This document shows positions 15,501-28,035 of a stretch of DNA of 64,000 bases, piece after piece. A program made the position numbers and the translations under genes. Position 1 is the stretch's first letter, and each line of letters opens with the position of its first letter. The DNA is from Geranomyces variabilis (Eukaryota > Chytridiomycota > Chytridiomycetes > Spizellomycetales > Powellomycetaceae): NCBI GenBank assembly GCA_027603065.1, contig JADGJP010000052.1:60284-124283 (forward strand), in the 5' to 3' direction. The notes under the pieces were generated by a model. The model had not been told where the DNA came from, searched no databases, and saw only the letters and a program-made list of their open reading frames with translations.

Positions 15501-18500
15501 CAGGACACGCTGTCTCTGACCGTGAGCTCTTTGCTGCTTTTGAAGACAAGCTGCACTTGGAACGGTTTGTCCGATGGTTGAATGATTCCTTGCTGCGGCG
15601 AAACCGTGAAGACGTCGCTGTACTCCTTAGAGTCGAATACAAATCGATATCCGACCTCGTATTTGCCCTTGTTGCGGAGCGTACACGCCTGCTTGCCTTC
15701 ATCGTAGACCTTGATAACACCAAAATCAAGTCCCTCATATCCTTTGGGAAAATGCAAATCAACCGCAATGTCGTACGCTTCCGCCGTTACCACAATTGGA
15801 ACCTCTTGAACCACGCCGCCCACTTTTTCGACATCACTAACTTCCAGTTTCATTGACTTTTTGATTGCCGCAGACTTGGTGGCTTTGAAGTCCGCCGCCA
15901 CGACACACTCCTGTCCAGGGTCAAGTATTCCTTCCACGGGGTTCAGTTGGAACTCATCGCCAAGTAGCTCGGCCCCAGCAAGTTTCCAGATGACCGGCAG
16001 CAGCGTGCTGTTCTTGAGTTTTATTTCGCGGCTTTCGGTTTTGCCGAGTAGGAGTTTATCGAAGCTGATAGCCTTTTTGTCGAGTTCGACCTCGGGTTTG
16101 ACTCCCGTGCAGCTGAGTTTGTATGTGACAGGCTCAGGATTGTCTTTAATGCAGAAAACCAACATGTCCTCGAAATGTGTAGCTGCTTTTGGATAGGCCC
16201 AGACGGAAAGCACCTCAGATTGGCCTGCCGCGAGATCCATTGACGACGGTTCAAAGAAAAAAACGTCACCCTTGACGTCGTTCCGCAGCGATATGAAGAT
16301 TTTGGCTTCCTGCTTTCCCGAGTTTATGATGTTCAGCTGAGCGCGATTCTCCGGAAACTTGTCTTGGTATTTTTCTCGCAGCTTGCTGTTCAGGAGAGGG
16401 CCGAATTCATATGTTCCGGTCGAGATAATGAACTCGCCCTGTGTAATTGTTTTCTCGTCTTTTGCTCGACGGCATTTTGAGAAGACCTTCTTCGGGTCGG
16501 AAGCAATTGTGGAATACTGACAAAGTCCCAAGCAGTTCAGCGTGTACCGGCCTCCAGCCCCGACTATCTCAAACGTGAGAACCTGTTCGAAGCGTCCGAT
16601 GTCCGGCGAAGCAAAACGCACCATCATCTCCTTTCGCTCGTGAGGTTGTATAACCCAGCGGGTGCGTTTGTCCTCCCTCTCCGTCTCGTCATCAACATCA
16701 ACCGGAACTTTGCTGCCCTCCTCAGGTTTGGAAGCAATACGAGACCGGCGAGGCGACTCGTATTTTGATATAGGAACTGCAGTTACAAGATTGGGCACTG
16801 CAGTCCCTGGGACAGAGTCTGTCGGGCCAGATGCATCATCATCATTATCCTGCGGTAGGACAGCAGCCGAAACGCTAAAGTTCTTCAGCTGTGCAGGTAT
16901 TTCCGGCCGCTCAACGGGATAGCAGATGATTTGTTGGACGTAAGGCTCTGGGATACCATCTTTGCTTTCGGTGCCGCTTAAGTCATGCGGTTTCACGTGC
17001 GGAATGTGCTCAGTCATAGCTTTGAAAACCGTATCCTCGTCCAAGTTCGCGTTGATCTCAATCAGGTACCGGTCACGATCGTCCGAAACATGCGCCTCAA
17101 CGTCCGCACCTCCTGCACTAGTCTGACCAACTTCATTTGCAACGCCGACCTTCGTTGCTTTCTGCGCCTTCTTGTCGACGGGAGGTGCGCCACCTCCTGT
17201 CACACGTATAGGCGGAGGCTTTTCGCCTTCTCGAAGCAGCGCAACGATTGCCTCCAGCGTGGAGCTGTAGTTGTCCACTCGGCGGTAGGTGCTTTCATTT
17301 TGAAAGAGCTCTCCGCCTTCTGTAAGTGTGAAACGCGACGAAAGATCGTCGCCCCCGGGTTCGCGGTCTGGTCGTTCTCCGGCTTCACTACGCGCGCGGT
17401 CCGACCCCTTTTCCGGGCCAGCACGCTCCAGCATATGGGATCGTTTGGCAAGCTTGGGGGAGACCGCGCCGGTCTTCAGAATGTCAGCTGGCGCTACCGA
17501 CACTGATGAGCCTCTCAGGCGGCTAGCTTCGGATCGCAGCATCGGGGAGGGGGCTGATTTTTCGATCTTCTCGGTAGTCGGCTGGCGGGTATTGATGGCA
17601 GGGCGCTTCTTTTTCGCTCGTGCTCGCTCTTCTTCCGCTTTGCGTTCATTCAGCCGGATCGCGAGCTCCTCCTCCCAAAGTTTGCGTTCTTGTTTTTTCC
17701 GGTCAAGCTGCTCTTTGAGGAGGCGCCTGTGTTTGGAGATCATGTGATCGTACTTTTGCTTTTCAGCGTCAGTCATCGCGTCGTATTCCTCTTCCGAAAC
17801 TTCTTGAACAGGCGCAAGATCCACATCTTTCTCCACACCGAGTCTCTGCGCGTTGGCTTCGCGATCGCGGATGTGAAGGGCATCGGCAGTCATGTTGAAG
17901 AAAAGAGGACGACGACCTTTGTCAGGCAAGGCGCGGAGAAGAGCGCGGAGCACAGCAGTTGTGTTTCCGTATTTGCTTTCGAGGCCGTCGACGACAATGC
18001 CTCGATGACAGTCTTCTTGCAGCAATCGCGCCTTCAAGAGGTCCACCATCGTATCTTCCGGCAGAATAGTCTGGGAATCAAAAGCTTCATGATACTCTGC
18101 ATGGGTGGTTTCGCCATCCAGGTGCCCATGCCCTGACGAAGAGTGTCCGTGGTTGTCGTCCTGATCCGAAGCCCCGCTTTGCAAGCCCCGGTTGAGGACC
18201 GTGGAAGTTGCAAGACCATGTGAAATACCAGACTCCACACCTTTTACAGCAACCGGATTTTCAGGATGTCCCGGATGTTGCTCCGACTTAGAGTGCGCGT
18301 CAATTGCTTCATCGATGTGGATGTATGCCAAAGAGTAGGCCTTGCTGATGTGACGCGCCTGCGATCTGCGGCCAGAGTACGGCGGGCCGTGCAGGATCAC
18401 GCTGATGGACTGCTCCTCAGCCGTGGCAGCTAACCCCGGGTCGGGCGTGGGCAGCGGAGCAGATGGTTGTTGAGAGATGGGCGTTACCAAATTAGCGTAA

Positions 18501-21500
18501 GAGCGGCCCCGTGTTTGCGCCAGACTTGCTACCCCAAGAGTTGTATTGGACTGCGGAGAAGGTTCCACTAACTCTCCGACTCCTCCAGTAGCCGAGCTGT
18601 CAGCAGGTGCGCTGTCGCGAGACGCCTTTTCGGCTTTGATTTTAGCCATAGCGCTTTCGACGATGCTCTCCGGCAGCCCCGCTCCCAACTCTCGAGGTGT
18701 TGCATAGGTAACTCCATTGACATAGCCATCTACCTTGCGCAGCAATGCTTCTTCTTCCAAATACTGCTTGTCAAAGTCCACTGAATACATCTCAATCGGG
18801 TAGTTGGTAGGGTTGTAGGCAGTAAAGCGCCTTACAGCACCCTCCGAAGCGGGAAGCACCGGCCCAAGAACCATTTGGTCAGGTTCGAATTCTACCCTCG
18901 GTTGTATTCCATGGCCACGAACTCGCAGATTCACGTGCTTCGCGTTCATGTTGATTTTGATCGAAAGAGTCTCTTCATAAACCCGATCCTCAGATGGAAT
19001 AAAATGGCAGGAGAGCATGCACGTCTCATTTGGCGCAAGCACCCCGGAAGACGGCGAGAAATCAAATTCTTTCAGCTTGTGCCAATTGTGCTTTTTCTTG
19101 TGACTTGCTTTTGCGGAAACAGTGGGAGGGCCCGTGACAATTGACCATTCGCAAGGAGTCGAGTTGGCGTTTTGTACTTTGATGGACGCCACTTTCCGAA
19201 GGCCGCACAGGACGTCTCCGAAATCAAAGAAGTCGCTCGAGAGTGTCAGTTCTGGCACTGTGATAGAGGCACGGAAACGAATGACGATGGTCGGTCCGCC
19301 CGTCAGCTTTATCGGTAGGTCAGCTTCAATGGGCTCGCTGCGATTGTTGTTGCTACGAGCCTGAAATAAGACGGCGAGCTCAACGGTTTCGTGCGGCGGA
19401 AGAGAACGCACTTTGTCCGGCTCAACCGAAAACCCTGACCCTGTGAGAGCGCTTTTATCCAGCACAAGACTCACTGAGTGATTGACAATGTTTTTGATTT
19501 TGACAATCTGACGCTTCGACGTGTTGCGGATCACATTACCGAACTCGCACAGGTATGTAGAGAGTTTGACTTGAGAGCTTTCGGCTAAGGTGAGGGTTGC
19601 CTTCTTATCCGAGCTTTTGGACTGCTGGCTCTTGTGGAATAAGAACGGAGACCCAATAAACTTTCCCTTTGGTTGCGCAGGCAACTTGGCGTAGGCATCG
19701 TCATTCAGCCGCAGCAGCAGCTCCTTCATTTTTTCATGAAGAAGCATTTTTTCAGCACATTCTTCTGCCTCCGCCTCGACCGCTTTGGCTAGAAGATCAG
19801 CCGTGCCTTTCTCGGCCGCGTTAGCGCATTTGTTCTTCTTCACCGCGGAAATTCGGAATTCCGTGATGTGCGCCTCGTACGCCTCGTCTGCTAAGCGCGG
19901 CAAGGCAACAGCGAGACGCGGCATCGTTCCTCTTCCGGTGACCCGTATACGGACAGGCTCAAAGTTGGCGATTTTGACAAAGAAGTGATCATCGATAGCT
20001 TCGGGCGAGGCGATGCAGCATCGAACAGAGAGGCGCTGTCGTCCGCGGGGCGCAATCACTCCCTTAGACGGAGATATCGTAATACGCGGCTGAAGCGACG
20101 AACCCTCCAGCATGAGAAGCTCATACTCGAAATCCACGCGACCGGTGTTGCTGAGAATCACATCTTGCTCGACTAGTTCCTGGTACGGCTGCGTTCCAAG
20201 ATCGACAAGGGTACGATCCAGCGAGTATTCGATTTGTGAGACTTCTCCTCGAAAGGTAACTTCGTACTTGGGCCCACCAATAACGTCACATACAGCGACG
20301 AGATTGAACTTTCCTGTCACATGGCCCATGAAAGTCGCCACAACGTGCAGCGTCTCACCCGGTGCTACAGTGCCTCGCATGGGAAGGATGTCAAAGGCTT
20401 GGCCCCACGCGCACGGTTCGGTGCAGCCGGGTCCCTGGACGTGAGAGAATCCTTGGAAGATCCAGTTGAAGTATACTGGCAAACCGCTAATATTTGCGAT
20501 GTCGAACACCTCCTGACGCTCGCCGTTAACGGATATGCATCCGTAGTCAATCAAGGATGTTTGCCGACCCAAATTGGGGAAAGTGACTTCACTGTACAAC
20601 TCTACAACGTCCTTCTGCGGGTGCTCGTCATACATGACAACAAGCTTGGTGTGCTCTTTTTTGGATATGCGATCCTAGCCGCATGAGAAAAAATAAGTAA
20701 GACTTTCCGGTGCAACCTAAGCGATAAGGAGGGCAGATAGTACCTTGTGACTTGAAGAGTCATAAATCACGTCAACGGTGGCGGTTTCGTCGGGTTGCAA
20801 CGGCTGTTCAAGCATTTTAGGCTTGACTGTATAGGCACTCGGACACTTGAATGACACGCTGAGCGGCAGCGTAGTCGTATTCGTAAGTTGCAGTTTTTCC
20901 GTGAGCTGCAGGTAGTCTCCATCTTTGGCATGACTTGCGCAGAACCGGAGACTTGACGGCGTCATTCGCATAAGCGGCGTGACAAAATTTGCAGACACGA
21001 CGCTCGTAAGCACTGGGCGACGCGTTGGGTCGGGACCAATAAAGCCTTGCAAAAGCAGTGTTTCGGTGACCTCCAACGCTTTCGTCGAAAAGCCGCGTAT
21101 GGTGATCGCTTGCGACGCACCCGGCTTAAGACTAAACCGAGCGGGAAGAGCCTCAAAAATGGGAACGTATGCGGCTACATCCTTTGCAGCTTTCCGCTCA
21201 TCCAGACTCCACATGAGAGTTTGTGGGCGGCGGCCGCGGTTGGTAAGTATGAAGTCGCGACTACACTCGCGACTACTGAAAACATTGCTAAAGTCAACGC
21301 GCGCCAATGCCTCGTCAAACGTAATGGTGGTACCAGATCCTTTCGCGGTCAGGTTAACCTCGTGCACACCGCCCGATCGCGCTGTCAATTTGATGATGTC
21401 TGTGAATCGGAGTGAGTCATCCAGCATCGCCGTAACTGTCAGCGTGGTCTTCTCGTTTGGAGGTATCTTCCCTACTCGCGGCTCGACTGTGAACACGGAG

Positions 21501-24051
21501 GGTTCGTTCACTGACTCGCATTGAAAGTGAGCTGGTATCAAAGAATCGTTTTTGAGGGTAAGCGTAAGAGGTACTTGTTTCAAAACAGGAATTTTCCCCC
21601 AATCCAGCTCCGTCGCAGAAACTAGCACATTGGGACCAATTCCCGTAGCCGAGATATCCATCATCAGCGGGCTGTCCTCGTTACCGCTTATGACGAGGAA
21701 AACCGGAAACTCAATATCTCCCAAGCGCTTTATCTGCACCTGAATATTGATTTGGTGTTCAGAGTGCGGCTCTAGTACCCCATGATGGTTGGTCGATGAA
21801 TACTGGAATACCGTCCGTGCCGATTCCTCTTGCACCTGCAGCGTGTATTTTGCCGGAAAATCTGTATTGTTTTCCAGTACCACGTGGCTGTCGTACGGGT
21901 AGTTTAAGTAGCAGTCGCCGTATGCCAGCAAGGATTTCTGCAACTTGATGGCCGGTACGACGCTTTCTGCACGCAAAGGCAGCTGCGCCAAATCGCTGCC
22001 CACGGATTCGACATCTACAACGATGCAAGAATTGTATGTTCGCACAGACTTGGGGTTGAAACGTAACGTGAGGGTTTGTGAGCTAGCAGGGTCAATAACA
22101 CCCTCGGCCGGAATTACGGCAAATTCATCTTCCTTTCCGTCGTCCGATGGTGGAATCCTCAAACGGTATGACATCGAAATTTGCGAAGTATTGGTGAGTT
22201 CTAATTGCCGGATGCTCTCGAAGCCATATGCAACACGCTCAAAGTTGATCTCCTGAGCGGTAAAGTGGAAGCAAGGACCGACAACGTGACCCTTCAGCCC
22301 AAATATCAGAGGCTCCGGGGCACCCTCGAGCTCCCACGTGAATTCCTCGGCGAATGCGCCGAGCACATCTGGGTGAAAGTCAATTGACAGCGTTGCCTGC
22401 TCGCCCACAGCCAGTGTACCGCGGTCTGGGGTAAACTTGAACTTTGGTCCGAACAATGTGGTCGGTTGGCGTAATGAAAAATGAACGGGAATGTCGCCCC
22501 GATTCTCAAGCATGACCTCGTACTTTCGCTGCGTGTCGATGAAGATTTCTTCGATGTCCAGCATGTCATACGAAAAGCGAGCCTGTGCACCAGTGCCTTC
22601 GCCTTTCAACTGCAGGGGCAGCCGAATGTCACGTCCTTCTACATCAAGGTACACGGTTTTGCCGTGCGAGCCCGCGGTCAGGGGCTCGAAATAAACGCTA
22701 ACTTCCACTTCAGAGTTTGGCCAGATGTCGCCGGTAACAGGTTCGACTCGAAAAACTCCGTCATTGAATAGGAGAGGATCCTGCTGAACGCGACGATCAT
22801 CATTCTGATATCGCTGAGACAAGAGAGCCATATCGAGCACCTCCTTGCTCCCATCCTCAGTGGCGATCTCATGTACAACCTGCTTGGCATCGTTTTGCTC
22901 AGCAGCGAGCTCCGCTTGTCGCCGGCCGCGGTAAGCCAGTTCGTCCTGCGCCGTGGCGAACCGCTTCCATTGAAATTTGGCCAAAAGGTCACTGGAATTA
23001 ACGATCTTCATCGTTTTGACGGACGCCAAACCAATGAAAGTGCTCTCAAGTCGCAAGCTTGACTGCTCAAGTCTGATGGGAACGTTGACGCCCCCTCCAT
23101 TTAGAGCGAAGCGCAAACGCTCGCCGGTGTCTAATTGCACGGTGCAAGTGTGTCTACTCCAGCCCGAGACCTGAAGTCAGTGCATTTAGCTCGAAAGCCT
23201 TAACAGGAATGCTTCAGCGATTGCGCACGTACCGACGGTCGGTGAATGATGTCTATCTGCATTGAGGCGGCAGGCTCTAGCATGCCCATTTTGGGCTCAA
23301 TCCTCCAATCGGGTCCATCAGAGTGCATGGTAAACTCGGCTTTTCGATTGCCGATGTTTCGGACCAGAATCGTGTGGGTGTTGTCGCGGTTGACTGGTAC
23401 ATCTGTAAGATGCACGGCGTCGGGAAAATCAAGAACAGCCCGGGCTCCCAGCGCTTCAATCGGGACCAGAAACGTTTCGCGCTCTGACGAGCAAACAAGG
23501 TTGTAACGGTAATCGATCTCCTGTTCCGGTGTAAAGTGGATTACATAGGTCACGTCCATGCCCGGAGCAACTTTTCCCGACTGCAAGTTGTTAGATTTGT
23601 TTCGCGTGATGGAGAAGTACGGGCTGTCAATGGGATCAATCCTCATGCGCCGCGGAATCTGGTCGCGACAGTTGGGTGTGAGCCGCCTGGGCCTCGTACG
23701 CTTCTGGTACAACTGCAAACTTCCTACCTTATCATCGTTGCGAAAATTAATGACTATCTCATACGCTTGAAACGGTTTATAGCTTTCTAGCTTTATTGAC
23801 GCTGGAAATGGCTGGAAAAGAGGCTTGTCGATAGGCACCTGACAGGACTTTGCGGCAGCTTCTGCATCGTCGATGTTGCCGATGATTCGTGGAGTGAAGC
23901 TGACCTGAGATGCACGAGCGAGGCACTCTGCAACTGTGAGGGATCTGGCCTTAATCCACTCTGACGGAAGCACGGGCGTTAGCTTGGCCTGCCCTGCAGG
24001 CTCGGCGCCCTTTGCCGGCGCGGGAATCGTGCCCACGTAAGTGAACAGCAT
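9571..24051 (-). CDS. HYDIN-like central-pair protein of the motile flagellum
   Basis: Five exons (high to low): 24051-23233, 23170-20744, 20674-10584, 10510-9991, 9918-9571; 4,734 residues, close to the roughly 5,100 of animal HYDIN. The third exon is 10,091 nt without a stop. The protein is a chain of immunoglobulin-like ASH/PapD/MSP-type modules, seen as repeats of the kind FxxxPxxGxIxPGxxxxLxVxFxP. Around residue 1840 (18361-18402) there is a nucleotide-kinase-like loop, GPPYSGRRS, followed by an adenylate-kinase-like stretch and a charged coiled coil with KKQERKLWEEELAIRL. In animals and algae HYDIN anchors the C2b projection of the central microtubule pair and is needed for beating. The last exon holds a RAERAERAERAE run and ends at 9571. 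Three of the four introns are under 75 nt. Presence of this gene is the best evidence that the organism makes zoospores. Confidence 0.93.
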
Positions 24052-24655
24052 CTAAGCGAGGAGAAGTCGTAAGAAGTACGAGTAAGCGCACATCAGAATT
24101 GAGAGGCCGGATGCCTGTGCTTTGCTTGAAGCTGCGCCCTGCGACCTACGCACCTGTAGTGGCCAAAAACCTTGAAAAGACAACGGGTAACGTTGCATCG
24201 GCTGCTGACTTACCCCGTTTGCGCGCGCGCGTCAAGTGGCGCCTATTGTTGCTATGCCCAAAACGGGACGACAGCTCCCATCTCTTCCCCGTCTCCGGTC
24301 CTAAAATACTCTCTGGCTAACTATGTCCGTTGTATAGGCACATGCTTGTATTATATCACTCTCAGCGCGTGGCCGTCCGCACGATCAGTACCTTCTGCCT
24401 TTGCGCTGTCGGGAGGGAAGTTCAAAGCGACTAGTCCTCGGCTATTTCCTCTTCTTTTTGCCCAGTTTGTGCACTCAGGCTGCCACAGTCACTTAAGAAG
24501 AGGGGCCCGCATTCTTCTTGCTGTGTTCTCCGTGCATTACCCACTACGCACGTATCTACGATTCTAGTTATCTCAATTCATCGGATGTAAGTTGTAGCGA
24601 GCCCCATGGCTCGCGCGCTTAAGACGGTGAACTCGGTACAGGTTTGAAGCGGTTG
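24052..24655. other. intergenic region between HYDIN and an unassigned plus-strand gene
   Basis: About 600 bp upstream of HYDIN. It contains a GCGCGCGCG run near 24222-24232. No gene is supported here. It should contain the HYDIN promoter. Confidence 0.5.
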
Positions 24656-25049
24656 ATGCACAATGAGCCTTCGCCGTGGGAAGTAGACAAATTGCGTTGC
24701 TTTTTTCCTACATCGCTAAACGGCACGGGTACTGGGGCAGTGATGTACCGGCTTCAAAGGACAGCGAGCTGGTGCTGGACGAAGCGTTGGTTCTCACTGC
24801 TGTTCAGAATATGATATTGACCTCAAAAAGGTATGCATCACCAGCCGTCACAAAAGCCCCGCATTTGCCAGTGAGCTTTGCCAGAAGGCGGCTAAATTTT
24901 GTTACGCTACGGAGATGACTAAAACGAAGAAACATATGGCACAATGTGAGATGCCGCGCTTTAGCTTCAAGCGCGAAGTATTTGCCTTGGTCGAAACTTA
25001 CAGCAGCAGACAGATAGATGAACTGGTCGTCAACACTCTGTTAGTCTAG
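24656..25049 (+). CDS. unassigned small protein, two exons proposed
   Basis: Proposed exons 24656-24728 and 24808-25049 (104 residues). The first frame opens MHNEPSPWEVDKLRCFF and the second runs 80 codons from EYDIDLKKVCITSRHK to the stop, with a composition (ASELCQKAAKFCYATEM, REVFALVETYSSRQIDEL) that looks like real helical protein. A 79-nt GT-AG intron (24729-24807) joins them in phase. Upstream exons are possible, because the frame is open a little further before the ATG. I recognise no family. Confidence 0.38.
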
Positions 25050-25899
25050 TTCAGGGCATATCTTCATCGTAAAATACTCTCACTAGGCATCAAGCTGCTC
25101 CTGGAGCACGGGACTCAATGCAATTGAATGATTGCGCGGTGTAAGTTCTCGCCAGAAGGCCTGCGTTCCTGGCAAAAAGAGAGGGTTTAAAGAAAAAGCG
25201 ATAAAGCGGAGGGCTCAAGATACTACGAGTTGAACGACCCCTGTGACTGCCTGCGACTGTTTCAAATCCCACCGCCTCTGTCCACAGGGGTTGTGAGCTG
25301 TCAATATCACGGAGCACGTGACCGCGTGCCCGGGGGACGCGGCAGGGGGTGCCTTTGGGCGAGCGAGCCATCGACCGAGGCCACAACCGCAAGTCTACGT
25401 TCGCAAAAGGTGAGCCCGTTGATCCATCCATCCATCCATCCATAGCGTCGACACCCACCCTATCTTCCGCCGACCGATCGACCGAGCGGGCAGTACGTCG
25501 TAAAAGGAGGGAGGACCTATGCCTGCAAAAAGCGCATGGGCATGACGACATTCAACATTGGGGAACATATGGAGCACAGGTCATGCCCATGGGCGGATTT
25601 TTTGCATGCCCAGGGGCTCGACAGGAGGCGGGCATTTTCAACGCAGGCAGTTTATTTTGCTGGGGATCGAATGCTTGGACATATGTTGAATGGCCGGGAG
25701 CGAGCAACAAAATGCAGCCCGAGACGCACGGCGTTGTGGCAGCGCAGGGTGCAGCGCAGGGCTGCTTGCGGGTCAGAAGCCCATCGTTGAAAAGATTGGC
25801 GGCCATCTTTCAGGAGGAGACGAGGACAAGAAAAAAGAGAGCCCGCCAACTGATCCACGTTTCGGTTCTTAGCATTCCTCTTGTGAAGACCCGCCCACC
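25050..25899. other. intergenic region upstream of ubiquitin-eL40
   Basis: No gene is supported. It holds a CCAT tetranucleotide run at about 25421-25442 and a perfect 12-bp inverted repeat (arms 25535-25546 and 25580-25591). A long plus-strand frame (25349-25915) is low in meaning, carries the repeat and ends inside the ubiquitin gene in another frame, so it was not called. Confidence 0.5.
25535..25591. repeat. 12-bp perfect inverted repeat
   Basis: Arms CATGGGCATGAC (25535-25546) and GTCATGCCCATG (25580-25591) are exact reverse complements with 33 nt between. They lie about 310-365 bp before the ubiquitin-eL40 start codon and could be paired protein-binding sites. Confidence 0.5.
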
Positions 25900-26429
<530 letters not shown>

Positions 26430-26765
26430 ACCAGCCCGGTGCGACGGATGTTGGTTGCAAAGTCTATGGCTTTGTTGCTCTTACAATACAACCGCGCTTG
26501 ATCGTCTTGAAAGTGCTCCACATGAGGGAAATTTGACAGCCCGTTTAGCGGCTTTGGAGAGATTAGCTGTGGAAAGAACGAGGAGGCCTCCCATGGCATT
26601 TCAGGGGACATCCTGCTACGCTACCCGGGCGTGCGGTCCTAAAGTGCTTTCCGCCAAATTATTGGCGCATATATTCCCGAAGCTACATTAAGGGGAGATC
26701 CACTTAAATATCGAAGTAAGTATCATAATTGAGCGCAGTGTGCTACGGGCGGAGTTCAGACGGGG
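26430..26765. other. intergenic, 3' regions of two convergent genes
   Basis: This stretch lies between the stop of ubiquitin-eL40 and the stop of the convergent small membrane-protein gene. No further feature is seen. Confidence 0.5.
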
Positions 26766-27223
26766 TTAGTTCTCAGTCTCGTCCAACTCTAGCTTCCCCG
26801 TCTTGAGATAAACATCGAGCTTCTCGTTCGCTTCTTCAATCTCCATCCGGTCCTTGGCCACCCGCCGAGCCTCAGCAAAACGCAAAATGTCATCTTCGAG
26901 CCAGCGCAGGGAGAGGGTCAATAAACGGGGCCAGGGCGATGATTTGACAATAGGCACTCACAATAGCCTGTCTTGACAACCGAGTACTCAAGCGCCGAGC
27001 CCATGGCGAAACCAAATGCAAAGGCTATGCCATAGAATGTCCAGGGTGCTCGCGGCGGCGGCTAAAAGCGAGGAATTGACGAAAATGTCAAAAGACAGTC
27101 CAGGGACCGGCGGAGAGGCAATCTGTGCAGTACCTTGAAAAAGCCGGCGGCGGGATTCCGCGGCTGGACGATGCCAGTTTGACGGACAGCGGCGGGGTTT
27201 GGGCCTCGTGGTGGCGAGCTCAT
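26766..27223 (-). CDS. small single-pass membrane protein, unknown function
   Basis: Three exons (high to low): 27223-27134, 27061-26962, 26893-26766; 105 residues. A Pro/Gly-rich N-terminus (MSSPPRGPNPAAV) is followed by one clear membrane helix, APWTFYGIAFAFGFAMGSA, then a polar helical C-terminus rich in E, R and K ending LDETEN. The topology and size suggest a mitochondrial inner-membrane or ER microprotein, but I cannot name the family. It shares a 156-bp divergent promoter region with FKBP12. Exon phases fit exactly (90, 100, 128 nt). Confidence 0.72.
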
Positions 27224-27379
27224 GTCCCGTTGGCCGACTGGGCGGGCGGTATAAAAGGCAGGGTCCGGCGTTTTTCTCGCGCAGATCATTCAATGCTCTT
27301 CCCGCGCGCATTGTCATCTGCTTCCCGTTCCACATCTCTGCTCCTCTCTCGTCGTACATTCATCTCTTCAGCTGTAAAC
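27224..27379. promoter_or_regulatory. bidirectional promoter with TATA box toward FKBP12
   Basis: Only 156 bp separate the two divergent start codons. A canonical TATAAAA lies at 27250-27256 in a GC-rich setting (GGGCGGTATAAAAGG) and points to a start site near 27280 for FKBP12. Confidence 0.6.
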
Positions 27380-28014
27380 ATGGTATGGCAAATGTCATCT
27401 ATACCTGCCGTATGGCCTAGCCATCATAGCTTTCCGGCCGTCTTATATGTACTTCACATAGGGCGTTACCAAGACCACCATTACCCCTGGCGACGGAAAG
27501 AACTTCCCCAAGAAGGTGAGCCTCCGTCCCCGTCACCCAGTCATCCTGCGCTCCCAAACTTACTCGTATCCGCTGCAATCAGGGCGACACCGTGTCGATG
27601 CACTACGTTGGCACCGTAAGTTTGTTTTCCTAAACAAGTGGCCTATGCGCCACTGAACTCACAAGGCCGCACGGCTTCTTCAGCTCGACGATGGCAAGAA
27701 GTTTGACAGCAGCCGTGACCGCGGCCAGCCATTTGTCACCAAGATCGGTGTTGGTCAGGTTATTAAGGGCTGGGACGAGGGTGTTCCCCAGATGTCGCTC
27801 GGCGAGCGTGCCACCCTCAACATCACTTACGACTTCGCTTACGGAGAGCGCGGCCACCCCGCCGGTACGTTCAGCCCTCCACTTGAGAAGGGATCTGTTT
27901 GCTTCAGTTTTCTGCTGGCCACACTTCTCACCATCACTTGCTTACTGTATGTGTGCAGGAATTCCCCCGAAGGCCAACTTGACGTTCGACGTTGAACTGC
28001 TCAAAATCAACTAG
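27380..28014 (+). CDS. FPR1: FKBP12-type peptidyl-prolyl isomerase
   Basis: Five exons: 27380-27382, 27462-27515, 27583-27615, 27684-27864, 27959-28014; 108 residues, the standard FKBP12 length. The first coding exon is only the ATG. Motifs include [46 protein letters not shown] and the C-terminal [11 protein letters not shown]. The FK506/rapamycin pocket residues are visible: Tyr in HYVGT, Asp and Phe in KKFDSSRD, Trp in KGWDEG, and the YGERGHP loop. It is a cytosolic prolyl isomerase that in fungi is the receptor for rapamycin and FK506. The stop lies only 21 bp from the stop of the convergent SH3 gene. Confidence 0.97.
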
Positions 28015-28035
28015 ATCACATGTTTTGCAGCCAAT

